Origin: GCA-2689995 sp964529325
Lineage (GTDB): Bacteria > Fidelibacterota > Marinisomatia > SCGC-AAA003-L08 > GCA-2689995
Reading direction: 5' to 3'
Assembly (NCBI GenBank): GCA_964529325.1
Contig: CAZGWH010000019.1
Coordinates: 1 to 34,704 of the forward strand
DNA: 34,704 nucleotides
Shown here piece after piece: positions 26,051 through 34,704 of this stretch. Within the stretch, counting starts at the first letter, position 1; every line of letters begins with the position of its first letter. The notes under the pieces are model-generated. The model had not been told where the DNA came from. It made no database searches and saw only the letters and a program-made list of their open reading frames with translations. The position numbers were made by a program, and so were the translations under genes.

Positions 26051-26553
26051 TGAATGCAAGAGTAAAAGCAATTTGGAATTTAAGCATTGGGATTTCTGTT
26101 TTAATTTTATTATTTTCAGGCTTTCAATTATTTAATTTACAAGAAGAAATTAGTGAATTGGAATTAAATTTTGAAAACGAAGAAATTGGAACAGATAAAA
26201 TTCTTCAAAAAAATATTGAAAAATTAGAAACTAATTTAAAGAAAAGAGATGGATTTAAATTTATTATTGAAGATTCACCGACTGATTTAACAAATGTAGT
26301 ACAATTTGATGGATTTGATCCTCGATTTAATCGAAATTCAAAACATATATATGTTACGGCAATAATTGGCTCTTCTCGGTCAAATATGAATTGGGCAATT
26401 GTGCTTTATCGAGAAGATGAATTTACGGTAATGAAGGGTGATTCCGTTGCAGGTGGTTTAATTACAGACATTACGACCAAAGAAGTCCATTTTGAAAAAA
26501 GTGGAAAAGAGTTCGTTTTTTACAAAGGACTTGAAACAGAAATTTTAGAATAA
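26050..26553 (+). CDS. pilP: PilP/GspC-like protein linking the inner platform to the secretin
   Basis: 167 aa. One membrane helix (LSIGISVLILLFSGFQLFNL), a coiled coil (~33-70) and a C-terminal beta domain ending AGGLITDITTKEVHFEKSGKEFVFYKG, the strand-turn pattern of the HR domain in PilP and GspC that binds the N0 domain of the secretin. Classic PilP is a lipoprotein; this one is anchored by a helix without a lipobox Cys, so it is GspC-like in anchoring. It sits directly before pilQ, as expected for this role. Confidence 0.7.
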   Translation: MNARVKAIWNLSIGISVLILLFSGFQLFNLQEEISELELNFENEEIGTDKILQKNIEKLETNLKKRDGFKFIIEDSPTDLTNVVQFDGFDPRFNRNSKHIYVTAIIGSSRSNMNWAIVLYREDEFTVMKGDSVAGGLITDITTKEVHFEKSGKEFVFYKGLETEILE

Positions 26554-26575
26554 TATAGATAAACAGGAGAACGAT

Positions 26576-28006
26576 TTGTTGATGAGTAAAACACTCAAAA
26601 ATACCATTTTAGGGATGGTAGTAATTATAAACTTTATACTGGCAAGTGGCCAACCAAAAATAACGCTTCATGCAGAAAATAGTAGATTATCTACTGTATT
26701 ATCTATTCTTGCAGAAGAAAGTGGATATAACATTGTGACTGGACCAAATGTTGGTAAAGAAGATATGATTTCAATCCATTTGGATAATGTTGATATTGAA
26801 CAAGCAATTAATCTTATAATAAGAGCATCAGGATTAGGCTATGAAATTGTTGGAAAATCAATTTTAGTTGCTGAGGCAAGTAAGTTAAAAGCTGATGTAG
26901 GCGTTACTTCACAAGTTTATGACCTTCAATATGCAAATGCACAAGAAGTTGCAGATCTTCTTGTTAATTTAACAGACCAAATTACAGTTGATAAAACAGG
27001 GAATAAACTTTTAGTAAATGCAAGTCCAAAAAAATTATCTGAAATTGCTGAAATAATTACAAGAGTAGATATTCCTGCACTTCAAATTATGTTAGAAGCA
27101 AAACTAATAGAAGTTACAATTTCTAAAGATACAAATATTGGGATAGATTGGGCTAAATTAGCCCAAATTTCCACAGTGATTGCTGAGAATGCATTACCGA
27201 TTACTTTACCAAGTGGAAAGGCAACAGGTGCTATTTACCCAGGATATAACTATGGTACAGATTCAAATGGCGATATTTATGAAGAAACAGGAACATCTTA
27301 TGGGAGTGATGGAATGCCAACAATGCCATTTGAAAGAGTAGATCCATTTGGGAAGGGGTTACCTGGTTTCAGTCGAAAATTAACAGCATTTGATGTTACT
27401 TTGGACATGATGTTAAAAAATAATCAAGCTGAAATACTTGCAAATTCTCAGGTGGTTACTTTAAATGGTAAAGATGCTCAAATTAAAATGGTTGATATAT
27501 TTCCTTATGTTCTATCAAGTGGTGGAGTTGGTGGTCAAGTTCAAGTACAACGAGAAGAGATTGGAATTAAATTACAAATACAACCTACGGTAAATACAGA
27601 TGGATATATAACAACAAAAGTTGTACCTGAAGTTAGCTCAATTTATGATTTTATTGGCCCAGATAGAACAATTCCATGGGTGAAGAAAAGAGAATCGACT
27701 ACAACCATTCGAGTTAAAGATAATGAATCGATAATTATTGCAGGTTTATTATCCTCAGATAGATCTTATGCTGAAGATAAGGTTCCACTACTTTGGAGGA
27801 TACCTTATTTAGGTGAAAAATTCTTTACTCATACAGTTGAAAAAGAAAAGAAAACTGATTTAATAATTCAAATTACACCTCGTATAATTAGAGATAATTA
27901 TAGTGCAAATGGTAATATTGATTCAGGAATTATCAAAAATAAAATTCATCAAAATATTGAAGACAATAGCACAATCAATGAAATTAATGAAGAACAAGGA
28001 AAATAA
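26576..28006 (+). CDS. pilQ: Type IV pilus secretin PilQ
   Basis: 476 aa from TTG 26576; a second TTG (26579) and an ATG (26582) follow at once, and the AGGAG at 26565-26569 could serve any of them. Signal peptide, N0/STN domain (~27-100: ITLHAENSRLSTVLSILAEESGYNIV), N1 domain (~113-165: YDLQYANAQEVADLLV) and secretin core (~170-450) with EAKLIEVTISKDTNIGIDW, ILANSQVVTLNGKDAQI and VPLLWRIPYLGEKFF...LIIQITPRII. The usual VPLLGDIPxLG is VPLLWRIPYLG here. It is short for PilQ, with no AMIN domain, and forms the outer-membrane pore for the pilus. Its last codons lie in a 21-base tandem duplication. Confidence 0.92.
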   Translation: MLMSKTLKNTILGMVVIINFILASGQPKITLHAENSRLSTVLSILAEESGYNIVTGPNVGKEDMISIHLDNVDIEQAINLIIRASGLGYEIVGKSILVAEASKLKADVGVTSQVYDLQYANAQEVADLLVNLTDQITVDKTGNKLLVNASPKKLSEIAEIITRVDIPALQIMLEAKLIEVTISKDTNIGIDWAKLAQISTVIAENALPITLPSGKATGAIYPGYNYGTDSNGDIYEETGTSYGSDGMPTMPFERVDPFGKGLPGFSRKLTAFDVTLDMMLKNNQAEILANSQVVTLNGKDAQIKMVDIFPYVLSSGGVGGQVQVQREEIGIKLQIQPTVNTDGYITTKVVPEVSSIYDFIGPDRTIPWVKKRESTTTIRVKDNESIIIAGLLSSDRSYAEDKVPLLWRIPYLGEKFFTHTVEKEKKTDLIIQITPRIIRDNYSANGNIDSGIIKNKIHQNIEDNSTINEINEEQGK

Positions 28007-28028
28007 TATGAAGAACAAGGAAAATAAT
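27987..28028 (+). repeat. Exact 21-base tandem duplication at the pilQ/lipoprotein junction
   Basis: Bases 27987-28007 and 28008-28028 are identical. Each copy starts ATGAAGAACAAGG and ends AAATAAT. Copy one holds the last pilQ codons and its TAA. Both copies put the same AAGGA ribosome site in front of an ATG (28008 and 28029), giving two possible starts for the next gene, seven codons apart. Confidence 0.9.
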
Positions 28029-30983
28029 ATGAGTAATTTTAATTTAAAAAAATTAGTTTACCTTTTTATGATTGTTGGATTGGTTTTTATGGCATGTGAC
28101 ACGCGAAATCCGACGAATACAACAAACTTGCCAGGTGCAGGAGATGTTAGTTCATTAGATGTATGGGTTAACTCAGGTTATGTTGTTTTAGATGGGATTA
28201 ATGCAATACCTAAAGATACAATTAATGCTCAAGTTTTAGATGGGAATGGTGGACCAATAAAAAATATAAATGTTAGCTTTAAAATAGGTAATTCCAATTC
28301 CTTTGGCTCATTAAGTACTACAAATGTAACCACAGATTCTACAGGAAAAGCCATTAGTGTTTATTCTATTGAACCCGGTGAAATCCCTTCTGGAGTAACT
28401 TTAATTGAAACCGATATTGAAATTTCAATTCCAAGTGCAGAAAAATCAGAAACAGTAAATTTAGAATTTGAAATCCATGAAAGTTGGAAATATCCTGAAT
28501 TAAATGTTGAAGGATTTGGTTTTTATCCTAATGTTGAAAGCACTGTCCATGTAATTGGTTCTGAAGAAGAGATAGCTGTTATTTCAAAAAATAGTGCAGG
28601 TGTTGGTATTTGTAATGTTCCTGTATTTTTCAAACTAGAAAGTAGTACATCAACACTTTCAGCAGGGGAAATTAACAAAGCAGTCTCAGAATCTTGTGAA
28701 GATAATTCAACTGGAGAGGAAGGTGGAGAATCTGGAGAAGTAACAAGTGATTCAACAGCCGTTGCTGAATCAGGAATTTCATCATTAAAATATACAAATA
28801 TAAATGGACATATTAATGGTGAATATGATATTTTAATTGCAATGGTGAAGGACCCAAATACAGATGAAGTATTAAAGTCCGATACGCTTAAATTGTATTC
28901 AATAAATCAAGAAGATATAAATTTAGCTGAAATACAATATATACATGTTTGGTCACAAACTTCTGAATTAAGTATAGATGACAATGAAGAAACCTATTCT
29001 GATACTCTTTTTGCTGAAGCATTAGATGGATATGGAAGTAGATTAGGTGGTGTCCTATTTAATTTTTCAATTGGTGCAGAAGATATCCAATGGGGTTCAC
29101 TAGCTTCAAGCTCTGTTCTTGCAGATTCTTCAGGTTTAGCTCAAACTTCATTTAGAACTTATCCAAATATTTTTAATAGTTTTGATGATATTGATCACCC
29201 TGTTTCAATTGCAATTACTATTCCAGGAAGAGAAGATTTAACACCACAATTAATATCATTAAATTTAATGAATAACTTACCAATTTGTAGTGATTGTGAA
29301 GCACAACTATCGTTGACTACAAGTCCAAATACTTTGCCTTACGGAGATCCTTCTATAGAACAATCTATTATTACAGCCTTTATGGTTGATTCGTTAGGTA
29401 ATCCACCAGAAGAAGGTACTCTAATTGAATTTGAAAGTATTACTGAAGATGATGAAGGGGAATGGATAGAATTTGGTCATATTGAACCTTATGCATATTT
29501 TGATGGAAATGGTGAAGCATCGGTAACTTTTAATATGGGAAATGATGCCGGGTTAGCTACTATTATTGGTAATTCAAATGGATTATCCGATACTGCCTAT
29601 ATTGTCATTAATTCTACAAATGCATCATATATTGAAATTATACCTTCATACCCAAGTGAAATAACGGTAACAGGTGGTGGAGGGCAAGAAGCAACAGAGG
29701 CAGCAGTTGAGATAAAAGATGGTAATGGTAATTTAGTTACAGACCCATATAAGTTGTTTTTTCAAATTGAAGCACCAATGCCAGAGGGTGTTCACCTAAA
29801 TGGAATAGACGGAGTTACTCAAGCAATACAATCCTCTACAGTGGGACAATCAGCTGTTACAATTAACGCAGGTACAAGACCAGGCAGTGTAAAAATCCAC
29901 TGTACTCTATTTTCTGATGATGTAACCGAAGAAGAAATTTTAGCCGGAAATTATTCAAGTGAACAACTTATTGCGACTGCAGAATGGGAACCCGTAACAA
30001 TCGCAACAGGTGCGCCTGAATTTGGTGAGATAAATTTTAGCCCTGTTGACATTACTCCTATAAATGGAGGGATGTATGAACTTCCAATTTCAATTTCACT
30101 ATGGGATATCCATTCAAATCCAGTTGGTGATTCTACAGGAGTTTATGTTTGGATTGAAGAAAATGCTCCACCCTGGGATGATACGGCCGAATATTTTGCA
30201 ATTAATCCTGATACAGGTGAACCAGATATTATAAAATGGGGAACGACAGAATTTGATTCATTAGCGTATGTATGTCTTCAAGACCATAACAATGCTGATG
30301 AAATTATTTTACCAACAAATGAAGAATATTGGGAACGAATGCAACAACCTGGTTTTGCAGACGGAACAACCAAAACAGGTGGACTAAATGCATCTGGCGA
30401 TGCATACCCAGGCATAGCTTGGTCAAATATATATTATAGCTCTGCTACTACATTTTCACGAATAGTAATTAAAGCTCAAACATTTACAAATGGTGTAGAA
30501 AATAATGAAAATCAATATCTTATTCTAGATAGTCGGGATAATCATGATGGTGAAGCAACAGTTTTACCATTTCAACCAGGGCAAATAATTGTTTCAGCAT
30601 CAATTCAATTTTGGGATTTTAACCCAGATGTAAATGGTGATACTGGTGGGTTTACAGATCCAATTACAATTCAAGCAATGATAACTGATTATTATGGATA
30701 TCCAATTGATAATGGTAACCTACAATTAAATGCACCTGGAGCATCATTTAATGGATTTGCAGGAGCGGACCCAGAGTTTGAAAATCCATCACTTTCAAAT
30801 GCTCAAGGTATTGTACAGTGGACAATTGCATATAATAAAGCACTTTGCGTTGCAGAAACAAATACTCCACCAATTACTTATGCTGATTTCATTTCATCAA
30901 TTTCTGTACAGTTATTAGATCCACAACAAATTTCAAGTGATCCATTAGATATTACACTTGCTAACTCATCAATTGATGAATAA
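28029..30983 (+). CDS. Large Ig-like-repeat lipoprotein in the pilus operon
   Basis: 984 aa from ATG 28029, or 991 from ATG 28008; the tandem duplication gives both the same ribosome site. The later start leaves a normal lipoprotein signal (NLKKLVYLFMIVGLVFMAC, lipid-bearing Cys23). The frame is open further upstream inside pilQ, but that extension is antisense to sense. The body is a chain of about six invasin/Big-1-like beta domains (INAQVLDGNGGPIKNINVSFKI, FAEALDGYGSRLGGVLFNFSI, AAVEIKDGNGNLV, QAMITDYYGYPIDNGNLQLN), each with a D-x-x-G turn and a GSL/GxA strand. It is probably anchored in the outer membrane. Lying between pilQ and pilB, it may brace the secretin or act as an adhesin; this is inferred from position only. 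Confidence 0.75.
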   Translation: MSNFNLKKLVYLFMIVGLVFMACDTRNPTNTTNLPGAGDVSSLDVWVNSGYVVLDGINAIPKDTINAQVLDGNGGPIKNINVSFKIGNSNSFGSLSTTNVTTDSTGKAISVYSIEPGEIPSGVTLIETDIEISIPSAEKSETVNLEFEIHESWKYPELNVEGFGFYPNVESTVHVIGSEEEIAVISKNSAGVGICNVPVFFKLESSTSTLSAGEINKAVSESCEDNSTGEEGGESGEVTSDSTAVAESGISSLKYTNINGHINGEYDILIAMVKDPNTDEVLKSDTLKLYSINQEDINLAEIQYIHVWSQTSELSIDDNEETYSDTLFAEALDGYGSRLGGVLFNFSIGAEDIQWGSLASSSVLADSSGLAQTSFRTYPNIFNSFDDIDHPVSIAITIPGREDLTPQLISLNLMNNLPICSDCEAQLSLTTSPNTLPYGDPSIEQSIITAFMVDSLGNPPEEGTLIEFESITEDDEGEWIEFGHIEPYAYFDGNGEASVTFNMGNDAGLATIIGNSNGLSDTAYIVINSTNASYIEIIPSYPSEITVTGGGGQEATEAAVEIKDGNGNLVTDPYKLFFQIEAPMPEGVHLNGIDGVTQAIQSSTVGQSAVTINAGTRPGSVKIHCTLFSDDVTEEEILAGNYSSEQLIATAEWEPVTIATGAPEFGEINFSPVDITPINGGMYELPISISLWDIHSNPVGDSTGVYVWIEENAPPWDDTAEYFAINPDTGEPDIIKWGTTEFDSLAYVCLQDHNNADEIILPTNEEYWERMQQPGFADGTTKTGGLNASGDAYPGIAWSNIYYSSATTFSRIVIKAQTFTNGVENNENQYLILDSRDNHDGEATVLPFQPGQIIVSASIQFWDFNPDVNGDTGGFTDPITIQAMITDYYGYPIDNGNLQLNAPGASFNGFAGADPEFENPSLSNAQGIVQWTIAYNKALCVAETNTPPITYADFISSISVQLLDPQQISSDPLDITLANSSIDE

Positions 30984-30997
30984 TTAAAAGTAAATAA

Positions 30998-32716
30998 ATG
31001 CAAAATTTCAATCCTCAATTTGAGAAAATAGGCGATATTCTTGTCTATGAAAAAGTTTTGGATGCTTCTCAATTACAAGAAGCATTATCAATCCAAAATA
31101 CATCTTCGGATAAAATAGGTCATATTTTAGTATCTAAAGGATTTATTTCTGAAGATGATCTTGTAAAAGCATATTCACTACAATTAGGTCATAAACACGC
31201 CAGTGAAGAAAATATCATAAAAACTACAGAGGATATAGTTAGTTTAATTCCTGAAGATTTTGCGCGTGAACATAATGTTATTGCTGTTGGGAAACAAGGT
31301 AATACAATAATTGTCGCAATGGAAGACCCTGAAGATTTAATGGCTTTAGATTCCATTAAAAAGATTACTCAACTTAATCCTGAAGTTGTAGTTGCAGGAA
31401 AATCGACAATAGTAAATTGTATTGAGAACCTATACGGAAAAGTAAATAAAAGTTCGCAAATCCAAGAAGCTGTTTCAAATATTAGTATTGTTGCTGTTGA
31501 TGAAATTGATGGTGATGAACTAGACCTAGCGACTGAAGATGTTTCAGCAGAAGATGCTCCATTTGTTAAATTAGTAAATTTAATTTTAAATGAAGCCATT
31601 AAAGAAGATTCTTCTGATATACATGTAGAACCAGGACGAGAAGAAGTTTCTGTTCGAATTCGTATTGATGGTGTGCTATTAAAAATTATGTCACCACCGA
31701 TGAGTTCATTAAGTGGTATAGTGGCACGAATTAAGATTTTATCTAAATTAAATATTGCAGAACATCGACTACCTCAAGATGGTCGAATGAAAATTAAAAC
31801 AAAAGACCGAGATATTGATGTTCGTGTATCTATTTTACCAACTGTTCATGGAGAAAAAGTAGTACTTCGTCTATTAGGTAGTGGAAATAAGACACTTACA
31901 CTTACAAATCTTGGTTTTCCAGAAGATAAGCTAATGATTTTTAGGCGATGGATAAATCAACCTTATGGTATGGTTATTATTTCAGGACCAACAGGAAGTG
32001 GTAAATCAACAACATTATATGCTGCATTGCAAGAAATACATGGTGAAGGAATTAATATTACAACATGTGAAGATCCTGTTGAATATCAAATCCCAGGAAT
32101 TAACCAAGTTCAAATGCACGACGAAATTGGGCTAAATTTTTCAGCATCATTAAGATCAATTTTGCGACAAGATCCAGATGTATTACTTATTGGTGAAATA
32201 AGGGATGAAGAAACTGCAAGTATTGCAGTTAAATTTGCAATGACAGGTCATTTAGTATTTAGTACTGTACACGCAAATGATGCACCTTCTACAATTATGA
32301 GATTATTAGATCTGGGAATTCCCCCATTCCTTTTAGGGAGTTCATTAAATTTAATAATGGCACAACGACTTGTCCGAACTATTGATAAAAATGCAAAAGA
32401 AGAGTATGTTCCAAATAAGGAAGAATTAAATCTCGTAGGATTAAAGAAAAATGAAGTGCATGATACTAAATTTTATAAAGGTATAAAAAATCAATCTAAT
32501 CATAATACAGGTTATAAAGGTAGAACAGCTATTCATGAAATTATTGAAGTCGATTCAGATATGAAAAAATTAATTTATGAAAATGCAAACCAAAATGAAA
32601 TTCATGATCTTGCTATTAAAAAAGGCATGGTTTCATTAAGACAGGCAGGAATAAAAAAAGTACTAAATGGTCAATCAACAATTGAAGAAGTTCTTAGAGC
32701 AACGGTGGAAGGTTAA
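30998..32716 (+). CDS. pilB: Pilus extension ATPase PilB
   Basis: 572 aa, a full-length PilB/GspE ATPase. An N-terminal MshEN/GspE-II domain (~8-150: IGDILVYEKVLDASQLQEAL, GHILVSKGFISEDDL) can bind c-di-GMP in relatives. The core has SSDIHVEP (205-212), Walker A GPTGSGKS (330-337), Asp box TTCEDPVEY (355-363), Walker B VLLIGEIRDEE (395-405) and His box TGHLVFSTVHAND. The zinc site CxxC...CxxC, normally after LVR and before GYKGR, is absent: the matching stretches read LVRTIDKNAKEEY and KNQSNHNTGYKGR. It powers pilus growth at the inner membrane. It starts 14 bases after the lipoprotein gene and ends 2 before pilC. Confidence 0.95.
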   Translation: MQNFNPQFEKIGDILVYEKVLDASQLQEALSIQNTSSDKIGHILVSKGFISEDDLVKAYSLQLGHKHASEENIIKTTEDIVSLIPEDFAREHNVIAVGKQGNTIIVAMEDPEDLMALDSIKKITQLNPEVVVAGKSTIVNCIENLYGKVNKSSQIQEAVSNISIVAVDEIDGDELDLATEDVSAEDAPFVKLVNLILNEAIKEDSSDIHVEPGREEVSVRIRIDGVLLKIMSPPMSSLSGIVARIKILSKLNIAEHRLPQDGRMKIKTKDRDIDVRVSILPTVHGEKVVLRLLGSGNKTLTLTNLGFPEDKLMIFRRWINQPYGMVIISGPTGSGKSTTLYAALQEIHGEGINITTCEDPVEYQIPGINQVQMHDEIGLNFSASLRSILRQDPDVLLIGEIRDEETASIAVKFAMTGHLVFSTVHANDAPSTIMRLLDLGIPPFLLGSSLNLIMAQRLVRTIDKNAKEEYVPNKEELNLVGLKKNEVHDTKFYKGIKNQSNHNTGYKGRTAIHEIIEVDSDMKKLIYENANQNEIHDLAIKKGMVSLRQAGIKKVLNGQSTIEEVLRATVEG

Positions 32717-32718
32717 TT

Positions 32719-33960
32719 TTGGCTGATTTTTCATATATTGTTAGAACTAAAGATGGTATTCGAAAAGAAGGTTATTTAGAGTCTAGTAACTATAATTCTG
32801 CAATGGAGGAACTTCTTGCTGATGGTATGACTGTAGTAAAATTAACTGAAAGAGATACTTCGTTTGACTTTTTAGGACCATTTTTAGACCGATTTAATTT
32901 AGCTATTGAAAAAATAAAGAACAAAATCCCCTTAGATGTTCAAGTCTTTTTTACGCGTCAATTAGCAACTATGTTCTCTGCTGGATTAACTATTGAAAAA
33001 TCGATACATTTCCTTTCTTTAGAAGAAAAAAATAAAAAATTTAAAAAGGTCGTTGAAAATCTCGGAAATAATATCCAAAAAGGGTTACTCCTTTCTGATG
33101 CTTTAGAACGACATCCTGGAGTTTTTTCAAATCTATATATTGCCTTAGTTCGTGCTGGTGAAGTAAGTGGTAAACTCTCTGAAACCTTAGATGAATTATC
33201 CATTTATCTTGAAACCGTTGAAGATACACAGCGAAAAGTAAAATCAGCAATGTATTATCCTGTGTTTATCCTTATTTTTCTTTTTGGAATGTTATTCTTA
33301 ACATTTACATTTATTATTCCTAATTTTAAATCTGTATATGACCAATTGGGGTCAGAGCTACCATTTTATACAATATTAATGGTAAATATTGGTGAATGGC
33401 TTCAATCTAATATTTTCTCGGTTTTAGGAACAGGATTACTTTCTTTTTTAACCGTTTGGTTTTTAACACTCACTGATACGGGTGCTTTAATTAAAGATAG
33501 AATTATGCTTCGTTTACCTATTTTTGGTAAGTTAATTGAACAATCTACACTTGCAAAATTTAGTAAAACTTTTGGTTTATTACTAAGTGCAGGTGTATCT
33601 GTTTTAGATTCTATGAGTTTATTACAAAAAGTTGTTGATAATAGAGTTTATGAGCTTGCAGTTGCTCAAGCAAGTAAAGACATTGAGAATGGGATTGGTA
33701 TTTCAAGAGCATTAAAAGCAACTGATAAATTCCCTCCAATTCTAATTCAATTATTAACAACAGGTGAAGAAACGGGTGAAATTGATACACTTTCATTAAA
33801 GGCATCTGAATTCTATACAAAACAAGTAAATGCAACAGTAGATAGGCTTACTGCAATTATTGAGCCATTATTAGTTGTTTTAGTTGGCGGTGTAATCGGT
33901 GTTATTATTTTTGTAACTTACTTACCTATATTCCACTTTGGTGAAGCAATAGGAAACTAA
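32719..33960 (+). CDS. pilC: Pilus inner-membrane platform protein PilC
   Basis: 413 aa from TTG 32719, preceded by GGAAGG; the N-terminus ADFSYIVRTKDG lines up with typical PilC, supporting the TTG. Two GspF domains (~70-195 and ~275-395) have DVQVFFTRQLATMFSAGLTIEKS and STLAKFSKTFGLLLSAGVSVLDS as matching halves, each followed by a G-E-x-S/T-G turn (RAGEVSGKLSE, TTGEETGEIDT). Three membrane helices are visible. It is the polytopic partner of PilB and PilT, through which the motors act on the fibre. Confidence 0.95.
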   Translation: MADFSYIVRTKDGIRKEGYLESSNYNSAMEELLADGMTVVKLTERDTSFDFLGPFLDRFNLAIEKIKNKIPLDVQVFFTRQLATMFSAGLTIEKSIHFLSLEEKNKKFKKVVENLGNNIQKGLLLSDALERHPGVFSNLYIALVRAGEVSGKLSETLDELSIYLETVEDTQRKVKSAMYYPVFILIFLFGMLFLTFTFIIPNFKSVYDQLGSELPFYTILMVNIGEWLQSNIFSVLGTGLLSFLTVWFLTLTDTGALIKDRIMLRLPIFGKLIEQSTLAKFSKTFGLLLSAGVSVLDSMSLLQKVVDNRVYELAVAQASKDIENGIGISRALKATDKFPPILIQLLTTGEETGEIDTLSLKASEFYTKQVNATVDRLTAIIEPLLVVLVGGVIGVIIFVTYLPIFHFGEAIGN

Positions 33961-33961
33961 A

Positions 33962-34699
33962 ATGCTTATTGTTGGAATTTTCACCTTTATTTTGGGGTGT
34001 ATATTTGGCAGTTTTTATAATGTAATTATTTATCGCCTACCTCGGGACCAGTCTATTGTATTCCCTGGTTCTCATTGTCCATATTGTAAAAAAAATATTC
34101 CTTTTTATCGAAATATTCCACTAATAACTTATATTTTACAAATTGGAAGATGTCATCAATGTAAGGGTAAAATTTCATTACAATATCTATTTATTGAATT
34201 AATTACTGGAATTTTTTGGTTTTGGAGTTTTAACCAATATGATATTTCACAAGCGTTCTATTTTATTTTAATTACAGGTGTTTTAACTTGCATCGCAATG
34301 ATTGATTTTGACCAAATGGAAATCCCAATTATTTTAATGTTATTGGTTTTAGTGATAGAAATAATCTTTACTTTTTATAATAATAATTACTACCATAGTC
34401 TATTTGGTGCTTTAGCAGGGATAGGTTATTTAGGGACAGTTTTCATGGTAACATGGGTATTGTTTAAAAAACAACCTGCGGGCTTTGGAGATTTAATCCT
34501 CGTGCTTCTTTTGGGTATTTGGTTAGGCCCCATCTCTATTTTATTAACAATATTTCTTTCAGCTCTTCTTACCGTTATTGCATGGCTAATTTTATTATTT
34601 CTACAAAAAATAAATCAAAATGACCGCATGCCATTTGCACCCTCATTAATCATATCAGCAATTGCAATGTATATGATTAATCCCGTTATTTCCTTATAA
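33962..34699 (+). CDS. pilD: Prepilin peptidase and N-methyltransferase PilD
   Basis: 245 aa, polytopic. The N-terminal part has GSFYNVIIYRLPRDQS and the zinc site C39-PY-C42...C64-HQ-C67 of the methyltransferase half. Both catalytic aspartates of the GxGD aspartic peptidase are present: D115 in AMIDFDQMEIP and D177 in GFGDLILVLLLG. It should cut the GF sites of the three pilin-like proteins with Glu+5 encoded upstream, and possibly the PilX-like one, and methylate the new Phe. It is the last gene in the window; its stop is 5 bases from the edge, so the operon may continue. Confidence 0.95.
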   Translation: MLIVGIFTFILGCIFGSFYNVIIYRLPRDQSIVFPGSHCPYCKKNIPFYRNIPLITYILQIGRCHQCKGKISLQYLFIELITGIFWFWSFNQYDISQAFYFILITGVLTCIAMIDFDQMEIPIILMLLVLVIEIIFTFYNNNYYHSLFGALAGIGYLGTVFMVTWVLFKKQPAGFGDLILVLLLGIWLGPISILLTIFLSALLTVIAWLILLFLQKINQNDRMPFAPSLIISAIAMYMINPVISL

Positions 34700-34704
34700 T
34701 ATAT

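Noticed and set aside
27903..28028. N-terminal extension of the lipoprotein back into pilQ, to an ATG at 27903
   Set aside because: The extra residues are just pilQ read in another frame, and they would bury the lipoprotein signal. Starts at 28008 and 28029 have proper ribosome sites.
16469..34699. Type II secretion system instead of a type IV pilus
   Set aside because: A true PilT with the AIRNLIRE motif, an actin-like PilM and PilN/PilO-type proteins favour a retractile type IVa pilus. The GspC-like anchoring and GspK-like subunit are noted but do not outweigh this.
1..34704. CRISPR arrays, tRNAs, insertion sequences, prophage genes
   Set aside because: I saw no regularly spaced direct repeats with unique spacers, no tRNA-like cloverleaf or CCA end, no transposase or integrase motif and no terminal inverted repeats.

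Overview
The window is AT-rich and fully protein-coding apart from one 284-base divergent spacer. I see no tRNA, rRNA, CRISPR array, insertion sequence or phage gene. It encodes a diderm envelope: a secretin, a predicted outer-membrane barrel, lipoproteins, and two proteins ending in type IX secretion (T9SS) C-terminal sorting domains (YPNPFNP motif). It also encodes gingipain-like C25 proteins and dockerin-like calcium repeats. Together with the low GC this suggests an FCB-group bacterium, most likely Candidatus Marinimicrobia/Neomarinimicrobiota (SAR406). That placement is an inference from protein style, not from a marker gene.

Left half (1-16184, all minus strand, read right to left). Ten genes lie in one tight run with overlaps or gaps of at most 26 bases. 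The order is: a C25 gingipain-like protein with a C-terminal dockerin; pgsB, pgsC and pgsW of a poly-gamma-glutamate system; a 282-aa exported protein of unknown function; a 348-aa predicted beta-barrel; a beta-propeller-like protein with an inserted block of 15-residue Asp/Asn repeats; a 1037-aa W-x-D-x-R repeat protein with a T9SS sorting domain; an M14 zinc carboxypeptidase with a C-terminal dockerin; and a second C25 protein cut by the window edge. The layout suggests synthesis, export and surface handling of a gamma-linked polyglutamate-type polymer, with a set of secreted proteins alongside.

Centre (16185-16468). The divergent spacer holds candidate promoters in both directions and a 14-base palindrome overlapping the best minus-strand -35 box.

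Right half (16469-34699, all plus strand). This is a nearly complete type IVa pilus operon: pilin, pilT, two pseudopilins, a large PilX/GspK-like protein, pilM, pilN, a helical exported unknown, a T9SS cargo protein, pilO-like, pilP-like, pilQ secretin, a large Ig-like-repeat lipoprotein, pilB, pilC and pilD. Departures from the textbook order are the T9SS cargo (with a probable permuted NlpC/P60 domain) between pilN and pilO, the large lipoprotein between pilQ and pilB, a PilB without its zinc-binding cysteines, and an exact 21-base tandem duplication at the pilQ/lipoprotein junction.

The most unusual elements are the polyglutamate module with its own putative barrel, the C25 proteins that lack the canonical catalytic His, and the secreted dockerin/T9SS proteins built into both operons.
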